Source of the DNA: an uncultured Nitrososphaera sp.
GTDB taxonomy: Archaea > Thermoproteota > Nitrososphaeria > Nitrososphaerales > Nitrososphaeraceae
Reading direction: 5' to 3'
Assembly (NCBI GenBank): GCA_946480575.1
Contig: CAMLKF010000005.1
Span: 1-56,996 of the forward strand
Length of the DNA stretch: 56,996 bases
Shown here in pieces: positions 33,231 through 41,643 of this stretch; position 1 is the stretch's first letter; every line of letters begins with the position of its first letter. The translations under genes and the position numbers were made by a program. Under the pieces are notes generated by a model that made no database searches, was not told the origin of the DNA, and was given only the letters and a program-made list of their open reading frames with translations.

Positions 33231-34286
33231 TTATAATCTTAAGGCGTTTATGGCGGCTATCATCCTGTCTGTGGGGTCCTCCATGGCTGCCATTATTTTA
33301 TCGGCCTTTTTCTTCTGGGCCTTCTGGTACTGGTCGTCAGAGATCATTCTCTTGGCCGCTCCGACAAGCGTTCTAGGCTCAGTGGCTTTTGTCACAAGAC
33401 CGATCCTGACCAGATATCTCTCGATATTAAAGTTGAATGGCGTTATCGAAATGGTAGGCTTGCCAAGGAGCGCCGCCTCGGCAGTCATGGTTCCCCCGGC
33501 GCCGACAAAAAGCTGCACAGAGCTGATGAGCGCGGTGCCGTCAACGACATCCTTGAGTACGCGCACCTTGGTCCCGTAGCGCGACTCTACCTCTGCTATC
33601 TGGTCCTGGTACCTGCACAGCACGATAATGTCCGCTGACTGGTGCAGCTCGCTTACAAAATTATCTATGGTATTTGCGGTCCCAAGACCCCTGTCGGCGA
33701 CGTACGACGCTTTGTTCTCCTCAAGCCGGAGCAAGATTGACCTACTGCCGTAATAATCCTCTCTGGCTTTTTCCTCGCCATGCTTGAGCCACGCCGCCGG
33801 GTCAAGCGCGCGGTAGCGCACAATGCTCTTCCTCGCTATGCCGTAGCCGGTCCATGCCTGATATGGTATCACCCACGGGCAGAAAAGTTTGCTCGCTAGA
33901 GGAACGGTCAGCCTTGCGACCGCTTCGGCATGCGGTGAATCGTTGAACTGGATGTGCTTGATCCCGAGGCCAAAAGCAACCCTGGCTGCTTCCGGGGACG
34001 CGAACGCGACTGCAATATCAGGCGAAAAGCGCTTGACTGCCTCTGCCAGCTCGTACGTCCTGCCAGCGCTCTCGCGAAGCTTGCTATACCTGTCCGCGCC
34101 GCCGTGGCTGCCTACGACTGTGAGGTCGAGCTTCTTTATCTTGGCCAGCTCGATGGCTTCCCTGTATTTCCTTGACGTGCACAGCACTTCATGTCCTGAC
34201 TTGCGGAGCAGGCTGGCGGCCCGCCTGAAGAACATCACCTGCTTTGGCGTCAAAATGTCGAACCAGATCTTCAGCAAACATGACAT
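33231..34286 (-). CDS. DUF354 family protein (UDP-GlcNAc 2-epimerase/GT-B-like fold)
   Basis: 351 residues. The archaeal DUF354 pattern is visible: KIWFDILTPKQVMFFRRAAS at the N-terminus, GSHGGADRYSKLRESAGRTY, FNDSPHAEAVARLTVPLASK, and a C-terminal FVGAGGTMTAEAALLGKPTI that resembles nucleotide-sugar-binding loops. It is probably a sugar epimerase or glycosyltransferase for surface polysaccharide. It is divergent from the dehydrogenase-like gene at 34384. Confidence 0.82.
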   Translation of the reverse strand: MSCLLKIWFDILTPKQVMFFRRAASLLRKSGHEVLCTSRKYREAIELAKIKKLDLTVVGSHGGADRYSKLRESAGRTYELAEAVKRFSPDIAVAFASPEAARVAFGLGIKHIQFNDSPHAEAVARLTVPLASKLFCPWVIPYQAWTGYGIARKSIVRYRALDPAAWLKHGEEKAREDYYGSRSILLRLEENKASYVADRGLGTANTIDNFVSELHQSADIIVLCRYQDQIAEVESRYGTKVRVLKDVVDGTALISSVQLFVGAGGTMTAEAALLGKPTISITPFNFNIERYLVRIGLVTKATEPRTLVGAAKRMISDDQYQKAQKKKADKIMAAMEDPTDRMIAAINALRL

Positions 34287-34383
34287 CTAGCAGAAGGCCG
34301 ATGGAAAAACCTTTTCTTTAACTAGTTTTCTAGATATAACGTGAGTAGATCGTGGGGATACTCAGGGGGGCTCAGTCTAGACT

Positions 34384-35562
34384 TTGAGTGCAGCGTCATC
34401 ACCATCATCTTCCGTCGCAGTATACGGCCTGAGCACTGAAGGATACAGGATAGCTTCTTTAATAGCTGTCAAGGGCTCCAAGGTCTCTCTTATCGACGAG
34501 TCGGTGAGGATGGCAATTTCGCTCAAGCCCGATATCGCTCGCACTTATCCAAACGTAAGCTCGCTTGTCGAGGACGAGCCCTTGCTGGACCTAGAGCCTG
34601 TCGATATCGCGATAAGCAACGCCTCGTATGTCTACTTTGCCCCCAAGATAAGGAAGGTGGGATCAGACGTCAAGGGCGACGTAACGACCAAGTTCAAGGA
34701 CGCGATAAAGGCGCTCAAGCGCAGCGCTTCCGTGGTTTACATGCTGCCGACAGGGGTCGGGGGCAACAACGAAAACATCGCCCTAATAGAGCACATGACT
34801 GGCATGACAGTCTACAAGGATATTTCTTATTACTACCTGCCAACGAGCCCCATAGCCGGCACCGGCTCTGAGACGCTCATCGGCTCTGTCAAGTCCAAGC
34901 AAGACAACAACCTATCCAAGATGCTTTACGATCCCGACACGCGCCGCAAGCTGAAATTTATGGACATCAATTCTGCCGAGCTTGCGCATGCAATCAAGAC
35001 CCTGAGCCATTACTCCGGCATGGCCAGCATCCTTGAAATCTGCAAGAAAGCCACCGACAACAGCAGTAACATCGGAAGCGAGCTCATGCGCGGGTCGTTC
35101 GCTGACCTCTACATCGACGACGTGACCGGCGGATTGTACGACCTTCGCATAATCGGGTCTTCGCTTGACGGCGCAGGGCCACTGATGTATCTGGTGAACG
35201 GCAGCATCAAGGGCATAGAGGGCTATGTAAAGTACCTTATTGACCAGATCAGGAGCACGTTGAAAAAGCGCGACCTGAAGGCCAGCAGGACAAAGGTGGC
35301 AATAGCATGGACGCTTGACCAGCACGAAATGAGGGGAGACAAGATCGAATTATTGTCCTCGCTTGAGACCAAGGTTAAGGACTACATCGGCGACGTCGAG
35401 CGCCACCAAGGGCCGACGTTTGACCTCTACCATACTGACAAGACGACTATAGTCATTGCGTGCTCCAAGGCCGATTATGAAAAGGTCGTGTCAAAGAACA
35501 TGGCGAACCGGGACTTTATCATCATGAAGGCAAACCCCCTCTGCGAAACACTGGACGAATAA
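34384..35562 (+). CDS. UDP-sugar dehydrogenase-like Rossmann protein
   Basis: 392 residues, TTG start. N-terminal Rossmann motif VAVYGLSTEGYRIASLIAVK, a middle segment YMLPTGVGGNNENIALIEHM and TSPIAGTGSETLIG resembling nucleotide-sugar dehydrogenase peptides, and a helical dimerisation part around 200-260. The catalytic Cys of UDP-glucose/GDP-mannose dehydrogenases is not recognised, so it may be a diverged or regulatory paralogue. The opposite orientation of the DUF354 gene supports a surface-sugar role. Confidence 0.6.
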   Translation: MSAASSPSSSVAVYGLSTEGYRIASLIAVKGSKVSLIDESVRMAISLKPDIARTYPNVSSLVEDEPLLDLEPVDIAISNASYVYFAPKIRKVGSDVKGDVTTKFKDAIKALKRSASVVYMLPTGVGGNNENIALIEHMTGMTVYKDISYYYLPTSPIAGTGSETLIGSVKSKQDNNLSKMLYDPDTRRKLKFMDINSAELAHAIKTLSHYSGMASILEICKKATDNSSNIGSELMRGSFADLYIDDVTGGLYDLRIIGSSLDGAGPLMYLVNGSIKGIEGYVKYLIDQIRSTLKKRDLKASRTKVAIAWTLDQHEMRGDKIELLSSLETKVKDYIGDVERHQGPTFDLYHTDKTTIVIACSKADYEKVVSKNMANRDFIIMKANPLCETLDE

Positions 35563-35852
35563 ATGATATAATATTATCATTATTATTATAGATAATAACA
35601 AGTATTTCTGTGCATCGATGAATTTTTATATCATATTATATTATTGTATTTTTTATCTGCATTGTGTGGATTGGTCTACAGATGCAACAATTGAACCTTT
35701 TTTGTCGTAATCAACGGCCACAATACCGTCCTTTATATGATATAAAAAATGTCCTCAGAAAATGGCGCTGTTAATGACGCGGTTAGAGCACACACCGCCA
35801 CCTGGGACATTGATGATGATAAATTAATTACCTGCTGCCAGTTTGTTCAGGC
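35563..35852. other. AT-rich intergenic region
   Basis: A run of ATT/ATA triplets after the stop at 35562 could end transcription. TATA-like sequences near 35733-35750 and 35820-35829 may serve cutA. No gene or stable RNA recognised. Confidence 0.4.
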
Positions 35853-36206
35853 ATGGTTCAACAAGGTGTCATAATACTGTCAACGTTTCCAAGCGAAGAG
35901 TCTGCTGCTGAGGTGGCAGAAAAAGTCGTAAGAGGCAAGCTGTGTGCATGCGTCAATTTCACCAAGATTCGCTCAATTTATTCATGGAAGGGCAGGCTCG
36001 AGGACCAAGAGGAATTCATCGCGCTTTTCAAGACAACCGCAAGGTCGGCAAAAAAGTTAAAGGCTGAGATAGCAAGACTACACCCTTACGAAGTGCCGGA
36101 AATCGTCGAGCTGAAAATGAGCGACGTTTCAAAATCGTACCTGTCGTGGCTTCTCAAGGAATCAACGAACAGCGTAGCGAAGAAGCGCCACGATGCCTCC
36201 AAGTGA
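35853..36206 (+). CDS. cutA: CutA-like divalent-cation tolerance protein
   Basis: 117 residues, matching the CutA trimer fold: VIILSTFPSEESAAEVAEKV, the conserved CACVNFTKIRSIYSWKGRLE and a C-terminal HPYEVPEIVELKM. Trimeric PII-like fold; proposed roles include copper tolerance. The last 45 bases overlap the 3' end of the convergent pelota gene, and the Lys/Arg-rich tail (NSVAKKRHDASK) lies in the overlap. Confidence 0.9.
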   Translation: MVQQGVIILSTFPSEESAAEVAEKVVRGKLCACVNFTKIRSIYSWKGRLEDQEEFIALFKTTARSAKKLKAEIARLHPYEVPEIVELKMSDVSKSYLSWLLKESTNSVAKKRHDASK

Positions 36207-37229
36207 CGAGACTCGCAGGCCGATGTCTGTAGACGAATCAACCGCAAACGTGTTGGCGCCATAGCTCTCTATCGCATTGAGCAATTTCACGACCTCGTCT
36301 TCGTTTGCCACCCTGAAGATAGAATCAGAAAACACCACTGTCTCGACAGCCTTCATGGCCGCTGCACCTGACACCTCCTTCATGCCCATCGCAAATTTTC
36401 CTTCGCCCCTGTTGACCATGAGCATCACCTGATCTAGCATCGACGACACTGCAGCCAGCTTGCTTGCCTTCATGGCTTCCTTAATTGCTGGTGACCGCAG
36501 GAACACGAATATTCCGTCCTCGCCGGCAACATCTATCCCATCTACCACCTGCACCCTGTCGTTTGGGATCTCGTACTTGCCGCTGACAAGGGTGTTGTAG
36601 AACCGCCGCCTGGTCTCGCCAGGGCCAAACATGATTATCCTGTCATTCTCACCAAGCACCGAAGAAACAGTCTTGGCAATGTCTGCAAAGAACGTCTCGA
36701 TGTTGGGATTATTTTTCGTCTGGTAGCGCTTCCCGCTCTGACCCGAGTAAATGTTGGGTATCACCTTCACATGCGTTCCAGATACCCGCGCCACAGCCGC
36801 TTCTTGTGTGTCGATCGCAACAAGGATAAAGTTGGCGCCGCCGCCGGACCTCTTGAGCATCTTCAGCTCCACGTCCTGCCACTTTCTGCCCTTGTCTATC
36901 CTTATCATGTCGCCTGGCTGCACTGATAGTGAATGGTGGGTCCCTTTTGACACCATCTCGTTGTCAGTCTCAGTAATGATGCCGGTTATCCTCAGCCTGT
37001 CGACTGCGGCGTCAAGCTCGCTCTGCTCTACCCTGATAGAAACGCGCACTTTGACGCGCTCACCCTTATTGGGCCGGCCGTACTCCTTGACCTGCTTGAT
37101 GACTCTACTCGTGTCTGCGATGATATAGTCGCCGGTTTCTATCGCCCTGCGCAGTGTAAAGAGGTCGTCCGCGTCTTCAGGTATGACAAAATATGCGCTG
37201 TTGGAGGTCCCGCTTGGCTTTACTATCAT
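36162..37229 (-). CDS. pelA: Pelota/Dom34 mRNA surveillance protein
   Basis: 355 residues with the three domains: N-terminal Sm-like (IPEDADDLFTLRRAIETGDY … RVKVRVSIRVEQSELD), central eRF1-like (IIMFGPGETRRRFYN, no GGQ) and C-terminal (AMGMKEVSGAAAMKAVETVV … YGANTFAVDSSTD). It rescues stalled ribosomes with ABCE1. It starts 26 bases after the upstream hypothetical gene, so the two probably form an operon. Confidence 0.92.
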   Translation of the reverse strand: MIVKPSGTSNSAYFVIPEDADDLFTLRRAIETGDYIIADTSRVIKQVKEYGRPNKGERVKVRVSIRVEQSELDAAVDRLRITGIITETDNEMVSKGTHHSLSVQPGDMIRIDKGRKWQDVELKMLKRSGGGANFILVAIDTQEAAVARVSGTHVKVIPNIYSGQSGKRYQTKNNPNIETFFADIAKTVSSVLGENDRIIMFGPGETRRRFYNTLVSGKYEIPNDRVQVVDGIDVAGEDGIFVFLRSPAIKEAMKASKLAAVSSMLDQVMLMVNRGEGKFAMGMKEVSGAAAMKAVETVVFSDSIFRVANEDEVVKLLNAIESYGANTFAVDSSTDIGLRVSSLGGIVALLRYAVR

Positions 37230-37254
37230 TATTATGCTACTATTACTACTACTA

Positions 37255-37746
37255 CTACGCGGTCTTTTCGCTTGCAGCAGTTACGGCAGATGACCCGTTG
37301 TCGCCCTGGTTGTTACCGTTTCCTCCCTGCTGCTCCGGCGGCGCCTGGACCGACTTCAAATAGTCGTCGACCCACTCCTGCGTCAGGACGCCAGACTCGA
37401 CCAGATTGACGAGCGCGTTTGGAGACGCAAAGCCTTGGACCTTGCCGATCCTCCTCCGTGTTTGCCTCCACTTTAGCTGCGTGTTGCCGCTCTTGGAAGA
37501 GTAAATGATGCCAAGGATCTCTTTCGCGTTTACGAATGTCATCTCCCTTAGCTTTTTCAGCGTCACCTTGTCGGCAGCCTCGATGTATATTGCGCCAGGA
37601 CCCTCTTCGCGTTCTGGGAATACCTCGTAGTCGCGCAGGTAACTCTCTGGTATAAAAGACCTACAGGTACTTACAATAATGAACTTCCTAAAGCTCTCAA
37701 GCGAAGCCGTAGTCTCTATCTGGACCAATGCAATTATAAGAGCCAC
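37255..37746 (-). CDS. Conserved hypothetical protein upstream of pelota
   Basis: 163 residues. N-terminal half partly beta-rich (GAIYIEAADKVTLKKLREMT), then KSGNTQLKWRQTRRRIGKVQ and an EWVDDYLKSV helix, with a Gln/Asn/Gly-rich tail. A resemblance to the NGN domain of Spt5 was considered but not convincing. The start is uncertain: ATG at 37746 gives an odd leader, and a TATA-like CTTATAATT lies just inside it. Operon partner of pelA. Confidence 0.6.
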   Translation of the reverse strand: MALIIALVQIETTASLESFRKFIIVSTCRSFIPESYLRDYEVFPEREEGPGAIYIEAADKVTLKKLREMTFVNAKEILGIIYSSKSGNTQLKWRQTRRRIGKVQGFASPNALVNLVESGVLTQEWVDDYLKSVQAPPEQQGGNGNNQGDNGSSAVTAASEKTA

Positions 37747-37880
37747 CTAGCCATTTATCAAGCTTTCATGTAGAAGATGGTGGACAAACTCCTTACTCAA
37801 GATCTTCTTCACCAAGTGTCAGTAGGGCTAGTCTAGTCATTGTTTGTCCGCAATCAAAAATCCATTCTCGACATAAAAAT

Positions 37881-38363
37881 CTACGACGATGATGATGAAC
37901 AGCACTTGCCCTTTGGGATTATGTGGCCGTGAGGACACTTTCTCGGGTGCCTTAATAGCGTGCACAAGGCGTCGGTGAATATGTTCTTCATGTGGTGCTC
38001 TATGCCGCAGACCATCTCCTCGTCTATCTCTATCTTCAGGGCGTCCTTCATGAGCACCTCAAGCAGCCTCGTGTTTCTCATCATCTGCCTGCCGACACGG
38101 TCGCCTTCGTCAGTCATCTCCACATTGCCCTTGCTGTAGCGCACGAGCTGCGAGCTGTCCAACTTGCGGAGCATCTGGACGACTGATGGCTGAGTGACGT
38201 TGAGAAGCTTGGCAATGGAACTAACCTTGACTTCCTCGCCCTTTTCGCGGATGCACCAAATCGCCTTCAGGTACATCTCGACGTGCTCGGACTCTGCTGT
38301 ACCTACAAAAAGCTCTTCTCCGTCGTTGCTTATCGACTTTTTCTTTGTAACGGCCGACTCCAC
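37881..38363 (-). CDS. DtxR/MntR-family metal-dependent regulator (second copy)
   Basis: 160 residues: winged helix (VEMYLKAIWCIREKGEEVKV, TQPSVVQMLRKLDSSQLVRY) and dimerisation/metal domain (NTRLLEVLMKDALKIEIDEE, CGIEHHMKNIFTDALCTLL), then a short Cys/His tail (HPRKCPHGHIIPKGKCC). It closely parallels the 18509 gene but has extra Cys/His ligands that might add a metal site. It lies upstream of an unrelated TrmB gene on the same strand. Confidence 0.88.
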   Translation of the reverse strand: MESAVTKKKSISNDGEELFVGTAESEHVEMYLKAIWCIREKGEEVKVSSIAKLLNVTQPSVVQMLRKLDSSQLVRYSKGNVEMTDEGDRVGRQMMRNTRLLEVLMKDALKIEIDEEMVCGIEHHMKNIFTDALCTLLRHPRKCPHGHIIPKGKCCSSSSS

Positions 38364-38423
38364 GCCGGTAGTGAATTCTCGTCAAACTCTATTAACCTTA
38401 TCTGAAGATGTATAACGCCGTTT

Positions 38424-39212
38424 TTACCGCGCCTTTTTCTTCTCATTTTTCGGGCTCGTGTCTTCCCAGAGGTACTGAAAGTAGCCTTTAGCAAAGCCTG
38501 CGAGGCCCGCGTGGTCTGCCCAAATCGCTATCGGCTCAAAGCTGCCATTCTCGCCAGTGCCTTCTCCAAGCAGGATGACGACATGCTTGCCGTCGCCTAT
38601 CACCCCTCCGCCAAAGAGACCGTCCTTCAATCGCACTTCGGCGACCCTTGACAGAGCCTTTAAAGTTTCGGGGTTTATCTTGGCAGATGCGAGGATTTTT
38701 ATCCTTACACCCTTCTCATGCAGCATCCTCAGGATTGGCTGTATCGGCTTGGCGACGTTTTCCGCGACAAAGGGCAGCGCGACCAGCAGCTCCTGCTGCG
38801 AGTTCTGGACTATCTCATTGACCTTGGCGGCTATGTTAAAGATTCCCCTTGCGACCCAGATTTCTGGCCGTTCTTTCATGCCACTCTTGGTGTACATCGG
38901 CATAAGTTCGTTGACAATGGTACTCTGGCTGTCGCGAAAGTTGTTTTCGTGGCACATCCTCATATCCTCAAGCGCGGTCGAGGGGGACTTGGGGAAGAAC
39001 TTTTGAGGCCGCGAGCTGTCGGACTCGAGCCACCCCTTTTCCTCGAGGGTGTTGAGGACCTCGTAGATCTTAGAGTACGGCACCCCTGACCTCTTGGAAA
39101 TGTCTGCGGCGGTCATGGCGCCCGTCTCAAGCAATGATAGGTAGACGCGTATCTCATAGCCCGTCAAGCCAAGGTTTTCCATCGCCTTCCTTGACCTGTC
39201 GCTAATGCTCAA
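38424..39212 (-). CDS. TrmB-family transcriptional regulator (second copy)
   Basis: 262 residues: TrmB winged helix (MENLGLTGYEIRVYLSLLET … SGVPYSKIYEVLNTLEEKGW), a coiled-coil linker, then a PLD-like effector domain (QELLVALPFVAENVAKPIQP, VRIKILASAKINPETLKALS). It begins immediately beside a 7-bp inverted repeat and a TATA box, suggesting self-regulation. Divergent from tes at 39402, 189 bases apart, so it may also control tes. Confidence 0.87.
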   Translation of the reverse strand: MSISDRSRKAMENLGLTGYEIRVYLSLLETGAMTAADISKRSGVPYSKIYEVLNTLEEKGWLESDSSRPQKFFPKSPSTALEDMRMCHENNFRDSQSTIVNELMPMYTKSGMKERPEIWVARGIFNIAAKVNEIVQNSQQELLVALPFVAENVAKPIQPILRMLHEKGVRIKILASAKINPETLKALSRVAEVRLKDGLFGGGVIGDGKHVVILLGEGTGENGSFEPIAIWADHAGLAGFAKGYFQYLWEDTSPKNEKKKAR

Positions 39213-39246
39213 CTCTTGCCAAGATGCAAGAGCATAGTATATTTAC
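39213..39246. promoter_or_regulatory. Inverted repeat between TATA box and start of the TrmB gene
   Basis: CTCTTGC (39213-39219) and GCAAGAG (39226-39232) pair perfectly across six bases, directly next to the ATG at 39212. On the minus strand a TATA-like AAATATACT follows at about 39236-39246. A repressor bound here would cover the transcription start. Confidence 0.5.
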
Positions 39247-39358
39247 CTTTTAAGGTTGCACTAGGTAGCGTGCTTGCAGCCTATGCCAAAATTCGGGTTT
39301 TTTCTCAGCTTTTGCGCGGAGAATTTAACCTATTACCCGTAGTATTTGGTAAGTTATG

Positions 39359-39367
39359 TTTATATAC
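39359..39367 (+). promoter_or_regulatory. TATA box of the tetraether synthase gene
   Basis: TTTATATAC, 35-43 bases before the ATG at 39402, the expected distance for an archaeal promoter with a short leader. Confidence 0.6.
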
Positions 39368-39401
39368 AAAGTGTAGAATGTGTCCATAAGGTAATAGTAG
39401 T

Positions 39402-41105
39402 ATGGACCTAATCCAAATTTCGAACATGTCTAGCAAGAGCGTAGGCGCTAGACGCACGATAAGATTCACGCAAAGCATCTGCCCGGACTGCAATATGATT
39501 CTGGACGCAGAGGTCTTTGAGAGGGAAGGCAAGGTTTTCATGACCAAGACCTGCCCGACGCACGGCGAATGCGAGGAATTATACTTTGGCTCTTATGAAA
39601 TGTACAAGAAGTTCAGCACTTACTGGATGGACGGCAAAGGTGCGCAGGCTCCAAACGTCATGATAGACAAGTGTTCGTGCCCGAACAACTGCGGGCTGTG
39701 CACTAACCACTTGTCACACTCTGGACTTTCCAATATGATCATCACAAACAGGTGCGACCTGACCTGCTGGTATTGCTTCTTTTACGTCAAGAAGGGCCTT
39801 GAGGGTGCTTACCTCTATGAGCCAAATATGGAGCAGGTCAGAGCCATGATGAAGACATTGAAGGCGGAAAAGCCGATCGCAGGCAACTCTATACAAATTA
39901 CTGGCGGCGAGCCGATGCTCCGCGATGATATCGCTGAAATTATAAAGGTAATGAAAGAAGAAGGGGTCGACCATGTCCAGCTGAACACCAACGGAATCAA
40001 ACTGGCCATGTCGCCGGACACAATGCGCCAAGTAAGAATGGCAGGCGTGAGCAACCTCTATCTGTCGTTTGACGGCGTGACCCCGAGGACAAACCCAAAA
40101 AACCATTGGGAGGTTCCGTACACGCTGGAATCTGCGAGAAAGTGCGGAATGACAGTAGTGTTCGTCCCGACAGTAATCAAGTCAATCAATGACCACGAGC
40201 TTGGTGGAATTATCCGCTATGCGCAAAAGAACCTTGATGTGGTCCACGCAGTCAACTTCCAGCCGGTATCGCTTACTGGCAGAATGACCAAGAAGGAGCG
40301 CGAAAAGTACAGAATCACGATCCCAGACTGCATTGAAAGGATCGAAGAGCAGACAAATGGCGAGATCTCAAAGGACGGCTGGTTCCCGGTCCCGTCATGC
40401 ATGCCCATGACAAACATCATCGAGGCTTTCAGCAAGAAGCCAAAGTATGAGCTGTCAATTCACTTTGCATGCGGCGCAGGCACCTACGTCTTTGAAGACG
40501 TAGAAACAAAGAAGCTGATACCCCTTACATCGTTTGTAGACATCAAGGGCGTGCTCGAGTACTTTGAGGAAAAGGCCGACGAGATCAAGTCGGGCGCCAA
40601 CAGGTACTGGGCGATGCTTGAAGTGGTGCGCAAGCTAAAGCAGTTCGTCAACAAGGACAAGCAGCCGCACGGCCTTGACTTGGCAAAGATGTTCTCGAGC
40701 ATCCTGCTCAAGCGCAACTTTGACTCTGTGGGCTCGTGGCACGTAAGGTCGCTCTTCCTTGGCATGATGCACTTCCAAGACAAGTACAATGAGGACCTTG
40801 AGAGGCTCCAGAGGTGCGACATTCACTACCTGACTCCAGACCTCAGAATCATTCCATTCTGCGCATTCAACGTCATCCCAGAATGGTACAGGGACAGAAT
40901 CCAAAAGAAGTTCAGCATCCCTGTCGAAGAATGGGAGAAGGCGCATGGCCAGACCCTCGAAGCAGGTCTCTACAGGGGCCTGATGAGAAGGGGCAAGCCA
41001 GAAGCCCAGATGGGATGTGCTCTATCGGAGATGCACAGGGCCGCAGCAGAAGCCTCTGAAGATCACAGGGGAGTCGAGCTGCGCAACAACATGGCCGGCG
41101 CATAA
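39402..41105 (+). CDS. tes: Tetraether lipid synthase (Tes/GDGT-MAS family radical SAM protein)
   Basis: 567 residues. An N-terminal zinc/Fe-S binding part has CPDC (27-30), CPTHGEC (51-57) and CSCPNNCGLC (91-100). The radical SAM cluster is CDLTCWYC (118-125), followed by the GGE motif ITGGEPMLRDD and strand VQLNTNGIKL. The C-terminal half has Cys residues in CMPM and FACGAGTY and a PFCAFNVIPEWYRD stretch that may bind auxiliary clusters. The family joins two archaeol chains to make GDGT membrane lipids, which suits a thaumarchaeon whose membrane is GDGT-based. Could be another member of this radical SAM group. The gene is alone between TrmB and the Rieske relic. Confidence 0.8.
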   Translation: MDLIQISNMSSKSVGARRTIRFTQSICPDCNMILDAEVFEREGKVFMTKTCPTHGECEELYFGSYEMYKKFSTYWMDGKGAQAPNVMIDKCSCPNNCGLCTNHLSHSGLSNMIITNRCDLTCWYCFFYVKKGLEGAYLYEPNMEQVRAMMKTLKAEKPIAGNSIQITGGEPMLRDDIAEIIKVMKEEGVDHVQLNTNGIKLAMSPDTMRQVRMAGVSNLYLSFDGVTPRTNPKNHWEVPYTLESARKCGMTVVFVPTVIKSINDHELGGIIRYAQKNLDVVHAVNFQPVSLTGRMTKKEREKYRITIPDCIERIEEQTNGEISKDGWFPVPSCMPMTNIIEAFSKKPKYELSIHFACGAGTYVFEDVETKKLIPLTSFVDIKGVLEYFEEKADEIKSGANRYWAMLEVVRKLKQFVNKDKQPHGLDLAKMFSSILLKRNFDSVGSWHVRSLFLGMMHFQDKYNEDLERLQRCDIHYLTPDLRIIPFCAFNVIPEWYRDRIQKKFSIPVEEWEKAHGQTLEAGLYRGLMRRGKPEAQMGCALSEMHRAAAEASEDHRGVELRNNMAGA

Positions 41106-41114
41106 GCCCACCTT

Positions 41115-41495
41115 CCTTTCCAGCTCATACCTCGACAGGCACCAGATGTGAAGGCATACCATGCTATACAGCCTCTGAATGCAGAGACGTCATTATTGCC
41201 GCCAGCCAGCTCTTCTGGCAGCCTTATTAGCTGCCAGGTGCTGAACGCTTCTTGGTTTAGCACAGGGTGTTCGGCTTCTGGGTAAATCACCACTTCAGCA
41301 TGGTTTACAGGGAAAGTGCTGATGTTGGCCTGCGAGCCATCGCGAAGCTTACCCTTGCCTATTTGATATTGAAGGAGTGGGATTTGAAAGGAACTTGCCC
41401 CAGTCTACAAGGGGCGCGAACGTCATTACGACGCCTGAGGCAACCATCAGCTTGAGAAAGTCCCGCCTAGAAGCTCTTTTGCCAGTTACGGGCGA
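41115..41495 (-). pseudogene. Truncated, frameshifted Rieske iron-sulfur protein
   Basis: The 5' part (41495 leftward) reads SRRDFLKLMVASGVVMTFAP and DWGKFLSNPTP, a TAT signal with membrane span, then hits a stop at 41349. In another frame the protein resumes KLRDGSQANISTFPVNHAEV, TWQLIRLPEELAGGNND and DVSAFR. A further shift gives LYSMVCLHIWCL, the first Rieske box (C-x-H), and then homology ends at the 3' boundary. The second box is missing. No start codon precedes the TAT segment. The text matches the cytochrome b6f-type Rieske proteins of ammonia-oxidising archaea. A functional copy must lie elsewhere. Confidence 0.85.
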
Positions 41496-41643
41496 ATAGT
41501 AATAATAGGTAGTATTGGCTATGAATAATGTTTTATGGTTCAACAACCGATTTAACGCCTGATCCAAACGTTTGGACAAAATCTTAAATATTCTAGCCAT
41601 TTCGCGGCCAAACTTAAAATTGGATCGCTTGCCTGCCAAAACC

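Noticed and set aside
37255..37746. Spt5/NusG assignment
   Set aside because: A GxxYIEA-like strand recalls an NGN domain, but the rest and the absence of a KOW motif do not fit.
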